Below are positions 25,505 through 34,197 of a stretch of 47,878 bases of DNA, piece by piece. The notes under the pieces are model-generated. The model was not told the origin of the DNA and made no database searches. It worked only from the letters and a program-made list of their open reading frames with translations. Position 1 is the first letter of the stretch, and the number at the start of each line of letters is the position of its first letter. Made by a program: the position numbers and the translations under genes. Origin of the DNA: Planctomycetota bacterium (lineage in GTDB: Bacteria; Planctomycetota; Phycisphaerae; Tepidisphaerales; Tepidisphaeraceae); assembly GCA_026693085.1 (NCBI GenBank), contig JAPLNB010000310.1:1-47878 (forward strand). Direction: 5' to 3'.

Positions 25505-25714
25505 TTAGTTCGGTACGTAGGAGAAATCAGAGTCGTTCTTCAGGTTCTCATGATTCACTCTTTTCTGGTCATTCCCCAGCGAGTAGATGAACTTCTCCTC
25601 GGCACCGTCACGCCAAGGCTGTTCATCGGGCCGCGACACTCCATACGCAGGATCATAAACGTTTGTTCCACCTGAAAGCTTAACGACCGCGTGCTCGCCG
25701 AATCAATTTCCTGC
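25505..25714 (-). pseudogene. Orphan transglutaminase-domain tail B
   Basis: Between the two small membrane-protein genes the minus strand encodes FGEHAVVKLSGGTNVYDPAY, GVSRPDEQPWRDGAEEKFIY, SLGNDQKRVNHENLKNDSDF, SYVPN-stop. It aligns with the end of the 1406-residue protein, including the catalytic-type His (DGHAVV/GEHAVV), the Asp in YDPxYG and the terminal FVPGS/YVPN. It lacks a start codon and the Cys-containing half; TGA stands where the large protein has F. Its stop is six bases before the next small gene, just as the full-length gene's stop is 20 bases before its small partner. Confidence 0.75.
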
Positions 25715-25766
25715 GGGCGACGCTCATGGGCGCAGTTTGAGCACTATCGTATCATCATCTTTCAGC
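25558..25766. repeat. Cassette repeat copy B (uninterrupted)
   Basis: Direct repeat of 24261-24630 minus the 155-bp insertion; offset between copies is about 1.14 kb on the right side. It spans the end of the upstream small gene, the junction and the orphan tail. It supplies the empty ATAAAC site (25655-25660) for the MITE-like element. Confidence 0.85.
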
Positions 25767-26581
25767 CACCCGTCGATCACGGCCTTGGTGTCGCCGGCCT
25801 CGTAGGCGATGGTGAAGTGCGAGGCGTCATTCGGATCGGGTTGGCCGGCGAAGATTCGCAGCCTTTTCTGGGGATCGCAGGTGAAGGAAAAGTCCTTCAC
25901 TCTAGTGAATGAACGCCACGACGACCTGTCAGGAAGGCCAGTCTTCATGACGCACGCCCAGAACGGATTGGGATCGCCCCAGATGAACCCGCCCCCGTCA
26001 AATCCGACAGCTACCAATTCCTCGGGCCCGCCGGGTGCTCGTCGGGCGTGCAAAAAGCAGAAAAAGCGGCATTCGTCATGGTACCCGGACGGACCCTCCA
26101 TAGTGACGGAGCGTGATCCTGTTCCAGACACGGCGTCGTAAGTCATAACCTCGCCCATGCTGTATAGAGAAAGCCCGGGACCTCCCAGTCGCTTGCCACC
26201 CCACTGCAATTCGGCCCAGCAGCGTGGCCAATTGCCCGACTTTCCGGTCGGGCGGGTCTGAGGATTCACGATGACAGGGTTTTGTCTGCTCGAACGCCAT
26301 TTCACGGGCCTTCCAGTTTCCTGGTCCAGCAGGCCAACGGTGGCTCTCTGGGTCTCTTCATCAAACACGACCTCGCCGGTGGCCCAAACGAATCGCAAGC
26401 ACTTCTGCTGCGCTTGTCGCCAGGCAGCGGCATCGTTTGCGTATTGCCTAATCGGCGGAACCCACCGCCGCGCAGCAAGAAGACCCGCGATCATCACGAC
26501 CAAAAGCAAAACGGCCCGCGCGAGCCATCGACGACGACGCGGTGCGATCCCGTAGTCGATGTGATGCACTGGTGGTCGCAT
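25724..26581 (-). CDS. Small single-TM protein, cassette copy 1 (candidate partner/immunity protein)
   Basis: A 285-residue protein starting 20 bases after the stop of the giant transglutaminase protein; no clear Shine-Dalgarno, so coupling to the upstream gene is plausible. A basic stretch (RRRRW) and one hydrophobic segment at about 22-37 (RAVLLLVVMIAGLLAA) anchor an exported domain. Shared with copy 2: EVVFDEE/EVVLDER, VGFDGGGFIWGDPNPFWACV, FTCDPQKRLRIFAGQPDPND, YEAGDTKAVIDGWLKDDDTI. The conserved G-F-I-W-D-P-N-P-F-W and C-D-P-Q-K blocks look structural, not clearly catalytic. Function unknown. The gene order suggests it binds, inhibits or anchors the neighbouring transglutaminase-like domain. 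Confidence 0.7.
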   Translation of the reverse strand: MRPPVHHIDYGIAPRRRRWLARAVLLLVVMIAGLLAARRWVPPIRQYANDAAAWRQAQQKCLRFVWATGEVVFDEETQRATVGLLDQETGRPVKWRSSRQNPVIVNPQTRPTGKSGNWPRCWAELQWGGKRLGGPGLSLYSMGEVMTYDAVSGTGSRSVTMEGPSGYHDECRFFCFLHARRAPGGPEELVAVGFDGGGFIWGDPNPFWACVMKTGLPDRSSWRSFTRVKDFSFTCDPQKRLRIFAGQPDPNDASHFTIAYEAGDTKAVIDGWLKDDDTIVLKLRP

Positions 26582-26601
26582 AGGTTGCTCAGGAAGATCC
26601 G

Positions 26602-29600
26602 CTAACTACCTGGGACGAAATTACAGTCCCTGGTGTTTTGCGTATGGAACCCCTTCCAAACATCCTGTGTCGATGGGTTCACGTACTTGAAATAGTCCTC
26701 GGCGGCATCCATCCATTGTTGCTCCGAGTAAAAATATCTGCCGTACGAAGGATCATACACGTGTCCGCCAGTCCCGGTGCCGAGTTCAACGACGGCATGG
26801 CCATCGAAGAACTCTCGATTGCTGCTTCCCGCTGGCATTCCCTGCGCAGCCATGCTTTTGACCACCATTCCGCTCCACAAGTAGCCGTCTGGTTTGCCGT
26901 TGCCGATGTAATAGGTCTTGTCTGCCGAAGCATTGACCACGTTGGCGGTGGTGCCCTGTGTCTTCCATACCGCAACAAGAAAACTGGCCCACGCCCCGCA
27001 TCGTCCGTCTTTGTAGTGCACCAAATCATCAACCGAATTGTCTACTTGCATCGACAGAGCACCCCAGTAATGCATCTCAAAACCATCCCAACTTCTCACG
27101 CCGTTTGGGACACCCGTAAACTCCCACCAGATTCCGCTAGTGATGTCGTTGTAGGTGCTCTTGCCATTTGCCCCGCGCGTCGCGACATCCATTACGGTGT
27201 GATATGGCGTGCCAGGGTCAACGTAGCTGACGTACAGCCTATTCTCCGTCTGGCCGACTTCTTTCCAGTGCGTCCCATTGTCCGCCGAGACAAACCACGT
27301 GAGCGCCGCGTAATCTCTGTAAACGGTATCTGGCAGACGCCCACCCGAGGTGAGCGATGCGTGCAACCAGCCATTATCCACAGTCGCGTCCACCGGCGAG
27401 AAAGTCATAGGATAAGTCGCGTTACCAGATATGGCTTTCACTTTGTACTGAAGATCGGCTCGGACAGTCAGCTTGAAAGTCACGTCTGCTGTCACGTAGA
27501 TGTCCCCTAAGTTCGTCCCGCTCCGCGTATAGCTCACAGGAGCCTTGTTCTCGTTTGCATCATCCGCATCACCATCACCATTCAGGTCTGTCCAGTGGGG
27601 GCTGGGGTATGCCCCCTCCGGGTTGCGTTTGTCATAATCTCTCCACACTTTGTGGAACGCCCCCGCCTTGTCGGCCCCGTAGGTCAGGTCATGCACCTTT
27701 GCCGTGAAATCGTTGTCTAGGATCTTGAGCTCGCCCCGGTCCCCCTTCGCCGCGGGAGCCACGGGCTGCCGGCTTCCCACCGCCGCCACGACCATTTCAT
27801 CAGGCTCAATCACATCATCATCCAGCACCGTGATCGGAACCCACACTTGGTACGGGCCGTGTGGAATTGTGACGCTGCCGAGCGTGTAGTCTTGGCCGGG
27901 AGTTGCATCTCCGCTTTTTTCCAGGGCAAATGACACGTCAAAACCTGGAGGGATCTCATTCTCGAGGCTCAGCATGAACCCTACCTGCGGCTGGGGTGTC
28001 GCGTCTTCCATCGTAGACGGAGTATAGACTCCATCGGGACTGGCCGCATAAATCGAGACCCTCAGGGGCTGGAAGCTGATCGGCCACACATGCGGGGTTG
28101 GATCGATTTCCGGCGGATGATTGTACGTGACAGTCCCCCGGTATTGCATCGCGTCCACATCGTAATGTAGATCAATGATGATGGGCTTTCCCGAGCCAGG
28201 CAGCCCCGCATCGGTGGGGAAAACAGCATCACCAGCATAACCGTGCATGATCTGCATGACGAACTGCTCAGGCGACTGTTGGGCCGGATCAAACAGAACG
28301 TAATCCACTGTCGACACGCGCCTATTCCCATTCGCGTCAGGGATATACAGCCAAGCCGTGGAATCCGGAATGTAACTGGGGTTGGAGTCGCCAGGAGATG
28401 GTGGGAAGTGCGTGTCGGTGCCGATTCTGATCAGATACCATCGCGCCACCGGCTGTTCCTTGTAAATAGGCTGGCTCGCCAGCACGTCGGCTCCTCCAGG
28501 GGCCTTTACGGTAACGGTATAGGACGGCAAAGCGTTCGAGGAATACAGATGATCGATGCTCTCTTGGGAGGCGTTGTCAACCGTGATCGGCTGGGTGTTG
28601 CCATCGCCCCAGTCGATCAGCCACGAGCTTTGCTCCTCGTCGCCGACATCGTTTGCTCTCAAGTGCAACCAATAGTAGTCTCGCGTGTCAAACTCGCCCA
28701 GGCCGCTGACAGCCACCGTTGGCGCCACATCCTTCACTACGACGTTGCACGATCCTATGCCAATCACCGCGTCATCCTGATCGTATGCCTTGCCCACCAC
28801 CCACCAGCCATCCTCGGCGCTGTGCTTTCTGAACACATACGTCAACGACGCCGAATTCCCCAACACTGTTTCCACATTCGTCCCATCGCCCCAGTCCATC
28901 TCCCAGCGCAGAATATCGGTGCCCGCGTCATCCGATGACAGATACACGGTGTATTCATCCCCTTCGTTCACCTCGGCCGCTCCCCGCATCGGCAGCTCCG
29001 GCACTGCCTCGCTCACCTCCACCAGCACATTCCCCGCCCACCAGTTCAAATAGGTGCCCTTGGCTGCGACCGTGATTTTGTACGACCCCGGCTCGGAATA
29101 TACGTGCTTGGCCGTCATAAGCAGGCTTGTGATTAGGGGACCGGCGTCCTCCCACGTGCGTGTTTCGCCGGCCGGAGCCAGCGTGGTGGCCTCGCCATCA
29201 CCCCAGTAGACCGTCCACGAGGTGAGCGGATCATCGGCAGTGGGCACCAATGCCTGCACGTAGTCTTCCAAGTTGTCGTCCCACACCCACTGCATCGCAT
29301 CCCGAGCTGTGCTGGCATCGAGGGTCAGCGTGTACCTGGCCCCGGTTTGGGAGGTTCCCGCACCGCTCACTGTCAACAACGGCCCGGAGAGGCCCTGGGC
29401 ATAATACGAGCTATCGATCTGGAAGTAGTCGTCGGCGTTGACGAGGGTGTCGTAGGTGAAGTCGCCGTTGTACCAGCCGGTCGCATGGGCAATGTACCCG
29501 CTGTCGATCTTGAAGTAATCGTCGGCATTGATGACCCCGTCGAGATTGGCGTCGCCGGTGTAGGAGAATCGCACGAGCACATCGGTTTGGATCAAGGTTT

Positions 29601-30822
29601 CGGCGGACCAGGTGCCATAGAGCGTGCTGTTGGTGGGGGTCTGGTTCAGGACAATCCCGAGGGCGGTGTAATCGCTGAAGGTGCTGGTGGTGATGCCATA
29701 GCCGGTCCAGGCGCCATTGGCGTAGGCGGTGCGGATCAGAGCGGTGATGGTTGTGGCGTTGCCATTGTGCACGATCAGGTCGTTGTCGGCCAGGTCGAGT
29801 TTGGCGGTGGATGAGATGGTCAGGGTGTTCAGCAGCAGCATTTTGTAGGCATTGGCCGGCAGCTTGACCTGGGCGGTGTTGTTGATGTGGAGTTCGGCCA
29901 GGTATTGCGTGCGTGGCAGATTCACGACGGCGGAGTTGTTGATATTGGCAATTACGAACCCGGCCCCGTCGGGGGCGACGTTGGTGACGAGATTGGTTGT
30001 TCCGCCGTTGACGTTGAGGGTGTTATTGCCAATCCCTGCCCGCAGGCAAACCCACTGGCCGGCAGGGCCGACGCCGTTGTTGCTGATCGTGAAGGCGTCG
30101 TTGCCGCCGCTGGCGCCGTCGTTGTATGCGGCATCGACGATCAGGCTCGCGGTGTTGCTGAAGGTGAGCGGGACAAAGGTCGCTCCCCCGCTGGAGGCGC
30201 TCACCTTTCCCTGGCCGGTCGCGGGCGTATCGAGCGTAATCACGTCGCCACTCGCGGGCGTCAGCACTTCCGTCGCTCGAAAATCTTTGGCCGTGATCGC
30301 TTCGATGCCCACGAGGTTCATGGTTTTTCGCCAAGCGATGAACGTGGCGTTGCCGCCGGTGCTGGGGCGATATGATCCTTTGCCGCCGGCGTAGCCGCGG
30401 ATTTCAACCGTATCGCCAGCCGTGCCCTGGCCACCGGCATCGAACGTCAGCAAGCCATTGGGGAACGGCGCTGCGAGAGAGACATCGACGATGAGCTTGT
30501 CGTCGCCGGCGTTGCCGTTGATCTGGATCGATTCGACTTGCTGCAACGGGAGTTCATGCAGCGGCTCGCCCTGGGCGGTGGCGTTGTCGAACAGTTGGAT
30601 GATTCGCGGATGGTTCACGACATCGGGGTGGGTGCGCAGCAAGTAAGTATCGTTGCCGCTCGTCCCGTCCACAACGATGGCGGTGAGCAACTGGCGAGGC
30701 TCCAAAGCCTCGACTGGGTTGGCGTGCCCATGCACACCCCGCACGCCTCGCACGCTGGAAAAGCCACAAAGACGGTCGATAACGGGTTGTACAGCTTGGT
30801 ACAGGCGGCGAAGTGTTGACAT
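26602..30822 (-). CDS. Giant LEPRxLL secreted protein: dockerin-like, PKD, Calx-beta and C-terminal transglutaminase-like domain
   Basis: A 1406-residue protein; ATG 30822 follows CCAGGGA. LEPRQLL at 40-46 is the planctomycete export/anchor motif. Residues ~50-410 are adhesin-like beta sequence. At ~420-480 two dockerin-like Ca-binding repeats occur (GDANLDGVINADDYFKIDSG; NGDFTYDTLVNADDYFQIDS). Three PKD-type units follow (~490-800; MDWGDGTNVE, IDWGDGNTQP), then a Calx-beta-like repeat (~960-1045; VTIPHGPYQVWVPITVLDDD). The C-terminus is transglutaminase/papain-like: Cys1275 in GRCGAW, His1342 in DGHAVVEL, Asp1357 in YDPSYG. The modular adhesin stalk with a terminal enzyme resembles surface-delivered effector proteins. 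The downstream small TM gene and orphan copies of this C-terminus support a two-component cassette. Confidence 0.85.
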   Translation of the reverse strand: MSTLRRLYQAVQPVIDRLCGFSSVRGVRGVHGHANPVEALEPRQLLTAIVVDGTSGNDTYLLRTHPDVVNHPRIIQLFDNATAQGEPLHELPLQQVESIQINGNAGDDKLIVDVSLAAPFPNGLLTFDAGGQGTAGDTVEIRGYAGGKGSYRPSTGGNATFIAWRKTMNLVGIEAITAKDFRATEVLTPASGDVITLDTPATGQGKVSASSGGATFVPLTFSNTASLIVDAAYNDGASGGNDAFTISNNGVGPAGQWVCLRAGIGNNTLNVNGGTTNLVTNVAPDGAGFVIANINNSAVVNLPRTQYLAELHINNTAQVKLPANAYKMLLLNTLTISSTAKLDLADNDLIVHNGNATTITALIRTAYANGAWTGYGITTSTFSDYTALGIVLNQTPTNSTLYGTWSAETLIQTDVLVRFSYTGDANLDGVINADDYFKIDSGYIAHATGWYNGDFTYDTLVNADDYFQIDSSYYAQGLSGPLLTVSGAGTSQTGARYTLTLDASTARDAMQWVWDDNLEDYVQALVPTADDPLTSWTVYWGDGEATTLAPAGETRTWEDAGPLITSLLMTAKHVYSEPGSYKITVAAKGTYLNWWAGNVLVEVSEAVPELPMRGAAEVNEGDEYTVYLSSDDAGTDILRWEMDWGDGTNVETVLGNSASLTYVFRKHSAEDGWWVVGKAYDQDDAVIGIGSCNVVVKDVAPTVAVSGLGEFDTRDYYWLHLRANDVGDEEQSSWLIDWGDGNTQPITVDNASQESIDHLYSSNALPSYTVTVKAPGGADVLASQPIYKEQPVARWYLIRIGTDTHFPPSPGDSNPSYIPDSTAWLYIPDANGNRRVSTVDYVLFDPAQQSPEQFVMQIMHGYAGDAVFPTDAGLPGSGKPIIIDLHYDVDAMQYRGTVTYNHPPEIDPTPHVWPISFQPLRVSIYAASPDGVYTPSTMEDATPQPQVGFMLSLENEIPPGFDVSFALEKSGDATPGQDYTLGSVTIPHGPYQVWVPITVLDDDVIEPDEMVVAAVGSRQPVAPAAKGDRGELKILDNDFTAKVHDLTYGADKAGAFHKVWRDYDKRNPEGAYPSPHWTDLNGDGDADDANENKAPVSYTRSGTNLGDIYVTADVTFKLTVRADLQYKVKAISGNATYPMTFSPVDATVDNGWLHASLTSGGRLPDTVYRDYAALTWFVSADNGTHWKEVGQTENRLYVSYVDPGTPYHTVMDVATRGANGKSTYNDITSGIWWEFTGVPNGVRSWDGFEMHYWGALSMQVDNSVDDLVHYKDGRCGAWASFLVAVWKTQGTTANVVNASADKTYYIGNGKPDGYLWSGMVVKSMAAQGMPAGSSNREFFDGHAVVELGTGTGGHVYDPSYGRYFYSEQQWMDAAEDYFKYVNPSTQDVWKGFHTQNTRDCNFVPGS

Positions 30823-30969
30823 GTGAAATCCCTGGAAAGGGCCAGGCCCGCGGTGACCGAAACCCCTCGATCACCCCGTTTCCTTTGCAGAATATAGCCG
30901 GCCATCTGCCCGATGTCAACAACACGCGAGGCAGGCGGCGGGGGTCAGTGATTGGCTATAGTGGTTGGT

Positions 30970-33900
30970 TCACTTGGCTTGCAGGCAGAGGACTTGGCCA
31001 TCCTGGGTGGAGACGTAGACGGCTGGGCCGGCGACAGCCAGGCCATCCCACACGACTGGCGGGATATCAAGGTGACTGAGCATCCTACCATTGTCCGGAG
31101 ATAGAACGACCAACCCGCCTTGTTGAGAGGCGACGAGAATGGCATTGGCCGCCAGTGCGATCGCACCTCCGCGATGTTCCTCTTCGGTGCCTGGGAAAGC
31201 TTTGGCGGTCCACTGGGCAGCCCTGGCGAGGCGTTGGGTGCGCCAGAGGTCACCGCCTTTCTTCATGCCGGCGTAAGTGCTCCACCCTTTGAACCATTCC
31301 AAGTCGAAATCTTCCTCGCCATGCAGGTCGAAATCCCGGCGGAAGACAATTTTGCGGTCTTCGGAGAATCCGTAGAGGCGATTGTCGCGGAAGGCAAGCA
31401 GCGGGCGAACGAAGGGTCGCTCGGTGTTGTGTTCCGACTCGTTTCGCGGGGCATAGGACCAGAATCCGCGGGGCACGATGACACCCGATCCGGCGGTCGC
31501 GAGGTGAGCAAAGCCGGACTTGGGGCGGCAGGTCATGTGTCCGGTCTGGCGATCAAAGAGCCATCGCGACATTGTGACGTATCGGCCTTCGAGGTGGAGG
31601 AGGTCGAAGTTGTCAAATTCCAGGCCGCTGGAGTCGTAGAAATTGGTTTGGGGCAGGGTGTCCAGGCGGCGGGTCCAGATGACTTGTCCGGTTGGCGGTT
31701 GCAGCGCAAAAACGCCGATGCCGCCATCCGCCAGGGAATGCCGCCCGGCAGCCAGATAGGCCACATCGTCGGCGACCAGCACGCTTCCGGGTACGGGGCA
31801 GGGCGATTCCACCTGGCCATAGGCGACGATGCGTTGATCGGCGGGGGCTGCGTGGAATCGCCAGATCAACCCACCGTCGTCGGCGCGAAGGCAATACACG
31901 GACCCGCCGGCGGTGCCAAACAAGCAGAGGCCGCGGTGGAGGGTCGGAGGTGTGTCGATCCGCCCATCGGCGGTGAATCGCCAGGACTCGTCGCCTCTGG
32001 TTTGGTCCAATGCGACGATTTCGTGAGCGTCGGGGCGAGCCACATAGACCCGGCCGCCGGCGACGACGGGCGCAGTGACTGGTCCGCGGACATAGGGATC
32101 GTCGCGCCAGTCATCGGCGATCGGGCCTTGTGGCTGCGAGCCGAGTTTCTTGCTCCAGCGGACTTTGAAATCGGTGGGGATCGTGGCGACGCTGCTGCCG
32201 CTGCGCCAGGCATCGTGTCGGTAGCAGGGCCAATCATTTGCAGCATCTGGGGGTGAATTCTGGTCGGGCGCGTCGGCTGGGCCGCGCTCGAGGATGTGGG
32301 TTGCGCTTTGGGTCACCTTGTCGTCCGGCTGAGCCAAAGCGGGCGCCAGTGCAGTGTAGCCGCGGAGCATAGGCCAGCAGATGCAGTGCTTGGGCGCTGT
32401 GTAAATCAGACCGTTGGCCGGCATGAAGCCGCCATCGCGGCTGCAGTTGCCCTTGGTGATCGGGTTGGCATCGACCAGACCGGTGCACAGGTCGGTGAGG
32501 TGCATCTCGCCAGCGAGCAGGTAGCGTACGGTCGCCACCGGCGGAAAGCAGTGTCCGGTTCCGGCGGCAAAGACGTGCTTCAGTTGGCCGGTGAGGAAGT
32601 CGTTGCCGACCCAACCCTGGTCCGACTGGGTCCACATCAGGTCGTCAATGAAGATCGCCCTGGCCTGCTGATAATGGCTGGTCGCCGGCAGGAATTGTCG
32701 GGCATGAACCGATCGGCCATCGGCGGCCGAGAGCACCTCGACGCTGTTGCCCTTCTTTTCGTTGGTCAGCGTGGAGACTTCGCAGGCCAAGATGTTTTTG
32801 TAGTACACGAGGCTGCGGACGTTTTTGACCCAGGGGGCATCTGTACGCTGCCAGCGGACCTGGCCGGTGATCAGATCGAGGGCAACGACGGCGTAGGGTT
32901 CGCCACGGGCGCCGCCTTGCAGCAGATACACAGCTCCGTCGCCGGCGACGGCGCGTCTGGGTTCGGTGGCGTCGTGCTTCCAGGCCAACCGGCCGGTCTG
33001 GATTTCGACCGCGCGCAACGCGGTCTTATCGACGGCCAACAACAGGCCGGCGTCGGCGAGCATCTCCAGCGGCGCACCCGCATCGGGGTATTGGCGCAGT
33101 TCTTTGCCGCTGGCGCCATCAAAGGCGACGACTCTGGCATCCGTGTACGCCAGGAGCAGTGCCCCGACGGCGATGGGCTGAGGGCCGGTGGCGGGGCGAC
33201 CGTTGTTGCTGAAGTAACTGTATCCGCCGCGGGCCGATGAGGGGGTCAATCGTTGTTGCCAGAGTCTCAGGCCGTTGAACGCATCGCGAGCGAGCACGCC
33301 GCCGTAGAAGTTGCGTCCGGCGGAGGAAACCATGTTTGCGACTTCCTGCGGCGGCCCTGCGACCCAGCGCACTCGCCGCGGCGGACCGACCAGCCGGTCG
33401 CGAGAAAGCACGTTTCCGTCTGCCCCATGTCGGGGCTGCGGCCAGGTGTCCATCTCGGCCGGCCATGGCTTCCTGGCCACGAGCCAATCACCATCGGCAG
33501 CCAAGGCTCGCGGTTCGTCGAACCCGATCGACTTCAACGCCTGGGGCGTCAGTCGCCATGACGACGCGATCAAGACGCCGCCGGGGCACAATACACGCAA
33601 GGCCTCCGCCGGTGTGATCTTCGCTCCGGCGGCGGGGTCCAACACCAGGAGATTGACGAGGTTTTCCGCATAGGGCAACTGGGCGCCATCATTCAGCACA
33701 TTGGCCGAGACCAGGCCATAGACGCCGGCGGCATGGAACGATTTCCGCGCCTCGTCAACCGCGGCCGCGTCGAAGTCGAGCGTCTGCACGAGAAAGCGCC
33801 CCGTGGACGCCAATTGGTTTGCGACCGCCCGTTGGCGGCAGCCGATTTGCACGACAAGTCCCCCTTGCAGCCCGGACGCATCGAGAACCTGTCGAGAAGC

Positions 33901-34008
33901 CAGCTCGGCCGCTGAAGCCCGAGTGGCCGCGGTGCATGCGATAAGCAATATGAGTAAGACGCTCGCTGGCGTCCGCACAAGCATCTTCAGGACCGGACGG
34001 CGCCTCAT
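30970..34008 (-). CDS. Exported methyltransferase-fold/PQQ beta-propeller fusion
   Basis: Start set at ATG 34008 (MRRRPVLKMLVRTPASVLLI) because AGGGAG lies seven bases upstream; an in-frame ATG at 34056 is less likely. After a signal peptide ending near RASAAE, residues ~45-180 resemble a class I SAM-methyltransferase fold (GLVVQIGCRQRAVANQLAST; LVSANVLNDGAQLPYAENLV; ALRVLCPGGVLIASSW). From ~200 to the end, PQQ/BamB-type propeller blades follow: VVAFDGASGKELRQY, VVALDLITGQVRWQRTD, IVALDQTRGDESWRF, VFALQPPTGQVIWTRRLD, LVVLSPDNGRMLSHLD, VYVSTQDGQVLCLQAK. The glycine motif is VQIGCRQ rather than ExGxGxG, so SAM binding is doubtful and an extracytoplasmic role is unexplained. Confidence 0.85.
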   Translation of the reverse strand: MRRRPVLKMLVRTPASVLLILLIACTAATRASAAELASRQVLDASGLQGGLVVQIGCRQRAVANQLASTGRFLVQTLDFDAAAVDEARKSFHAAGVYGLVSANVLNDGAQLPYAENLVNLLVLDPAAGAKITPAEALRVLCPGGVLIASSWRLTPQALKSIGFDEPRALAADGDWLVARKPWPAEMDTWPQPRHGADGNVLSRDRLVGPPRRVRWVAGPPQEVANMVSSAGRNFYGGVLARDAFNGLRLWQQRLTPSSARGGYSYFSNNGRPATGPQPIAVGALLLAYTDARVVAFDGASGKELRQYPDAGAPLEMLADAGLLLAVDKTALRAVEIQTGRLAWKHDATEPRRAVAGDGAVYLLQGGARGEPYAVVALDLITGQVRWQRTDAPWVKNVRSLVYYKNILACEVSTLTNEKKGNSVEVLSAADGRSVHARQFLPATSHYQQARAIFIDDLMWTQSDQGWVGNDFLTGQLKHVFAAGTGHCFPPVATVRYLLAGEMHLTDLCTGLVDANPITKGNCSRDGGFMPANGLIYTAPKHCICWPMLRGYTALAPALAQPDDKVTQSATHILERGPADAPDQNSPPDAANDWPCYRHDAWRSGSSVATIPTDFKVRWSKKLGSQPQGPIADDWRDDPYVRGPVTAPVVAGGRVYVARPDAHEIVALDQTRGDESWRFTADGRIDTPPTLHRGLCLFGTAGGSVYCLRADDGGLIWRFHAAPADQRIVAYGQVESPCPVPGSVLVADDVAYLAAGRHSLADGGIGVFALQPPTGQVIWTRRLDTLPQTNFYDSSGLEFDNFDLLHLEGRYVTMSRWLFDRQTGHMTCRPKSGFAHLATAGSGVIVPRGFWSYAPRNESEHNTERPFVRPLLAFRDNRLYGFSEDRKIVFRRDFDLHGEEDFDLEWFKGWSTYAGMKKGGDLWRTQRLARAAQWTAKAFPGTEEEHRGGAIALAANAILVASQQGGLVVLSPDNGRMLSHLDIPPVVWDGLAVAGPAVYVSTQDGQVLCLQAK

Positions 34009-34197
34009 GATAGACTCCCTTAACATGACGTGTTGGCAGCCTCTGCCGCCAGACAACGGCGGGTCGGAGGCATTATAGCCGAGGCGGCCCCCAATTCCCG
34101 CAAGGAATCGGATGGGAATATGCGGCGGAGACGTTCTTTAATTCCGAATGCAACATTCGCGCCGCCGGACGCTATTTTCTTCTGAGGAGGCGTTCAA

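Noticed and set aside
24261-25766. CRISPR array
   Set aside because: Only two long direct repeats about 1.1 kb apart with coding sequence between; no short regular repeat-spacer pattern anywhere in the window.
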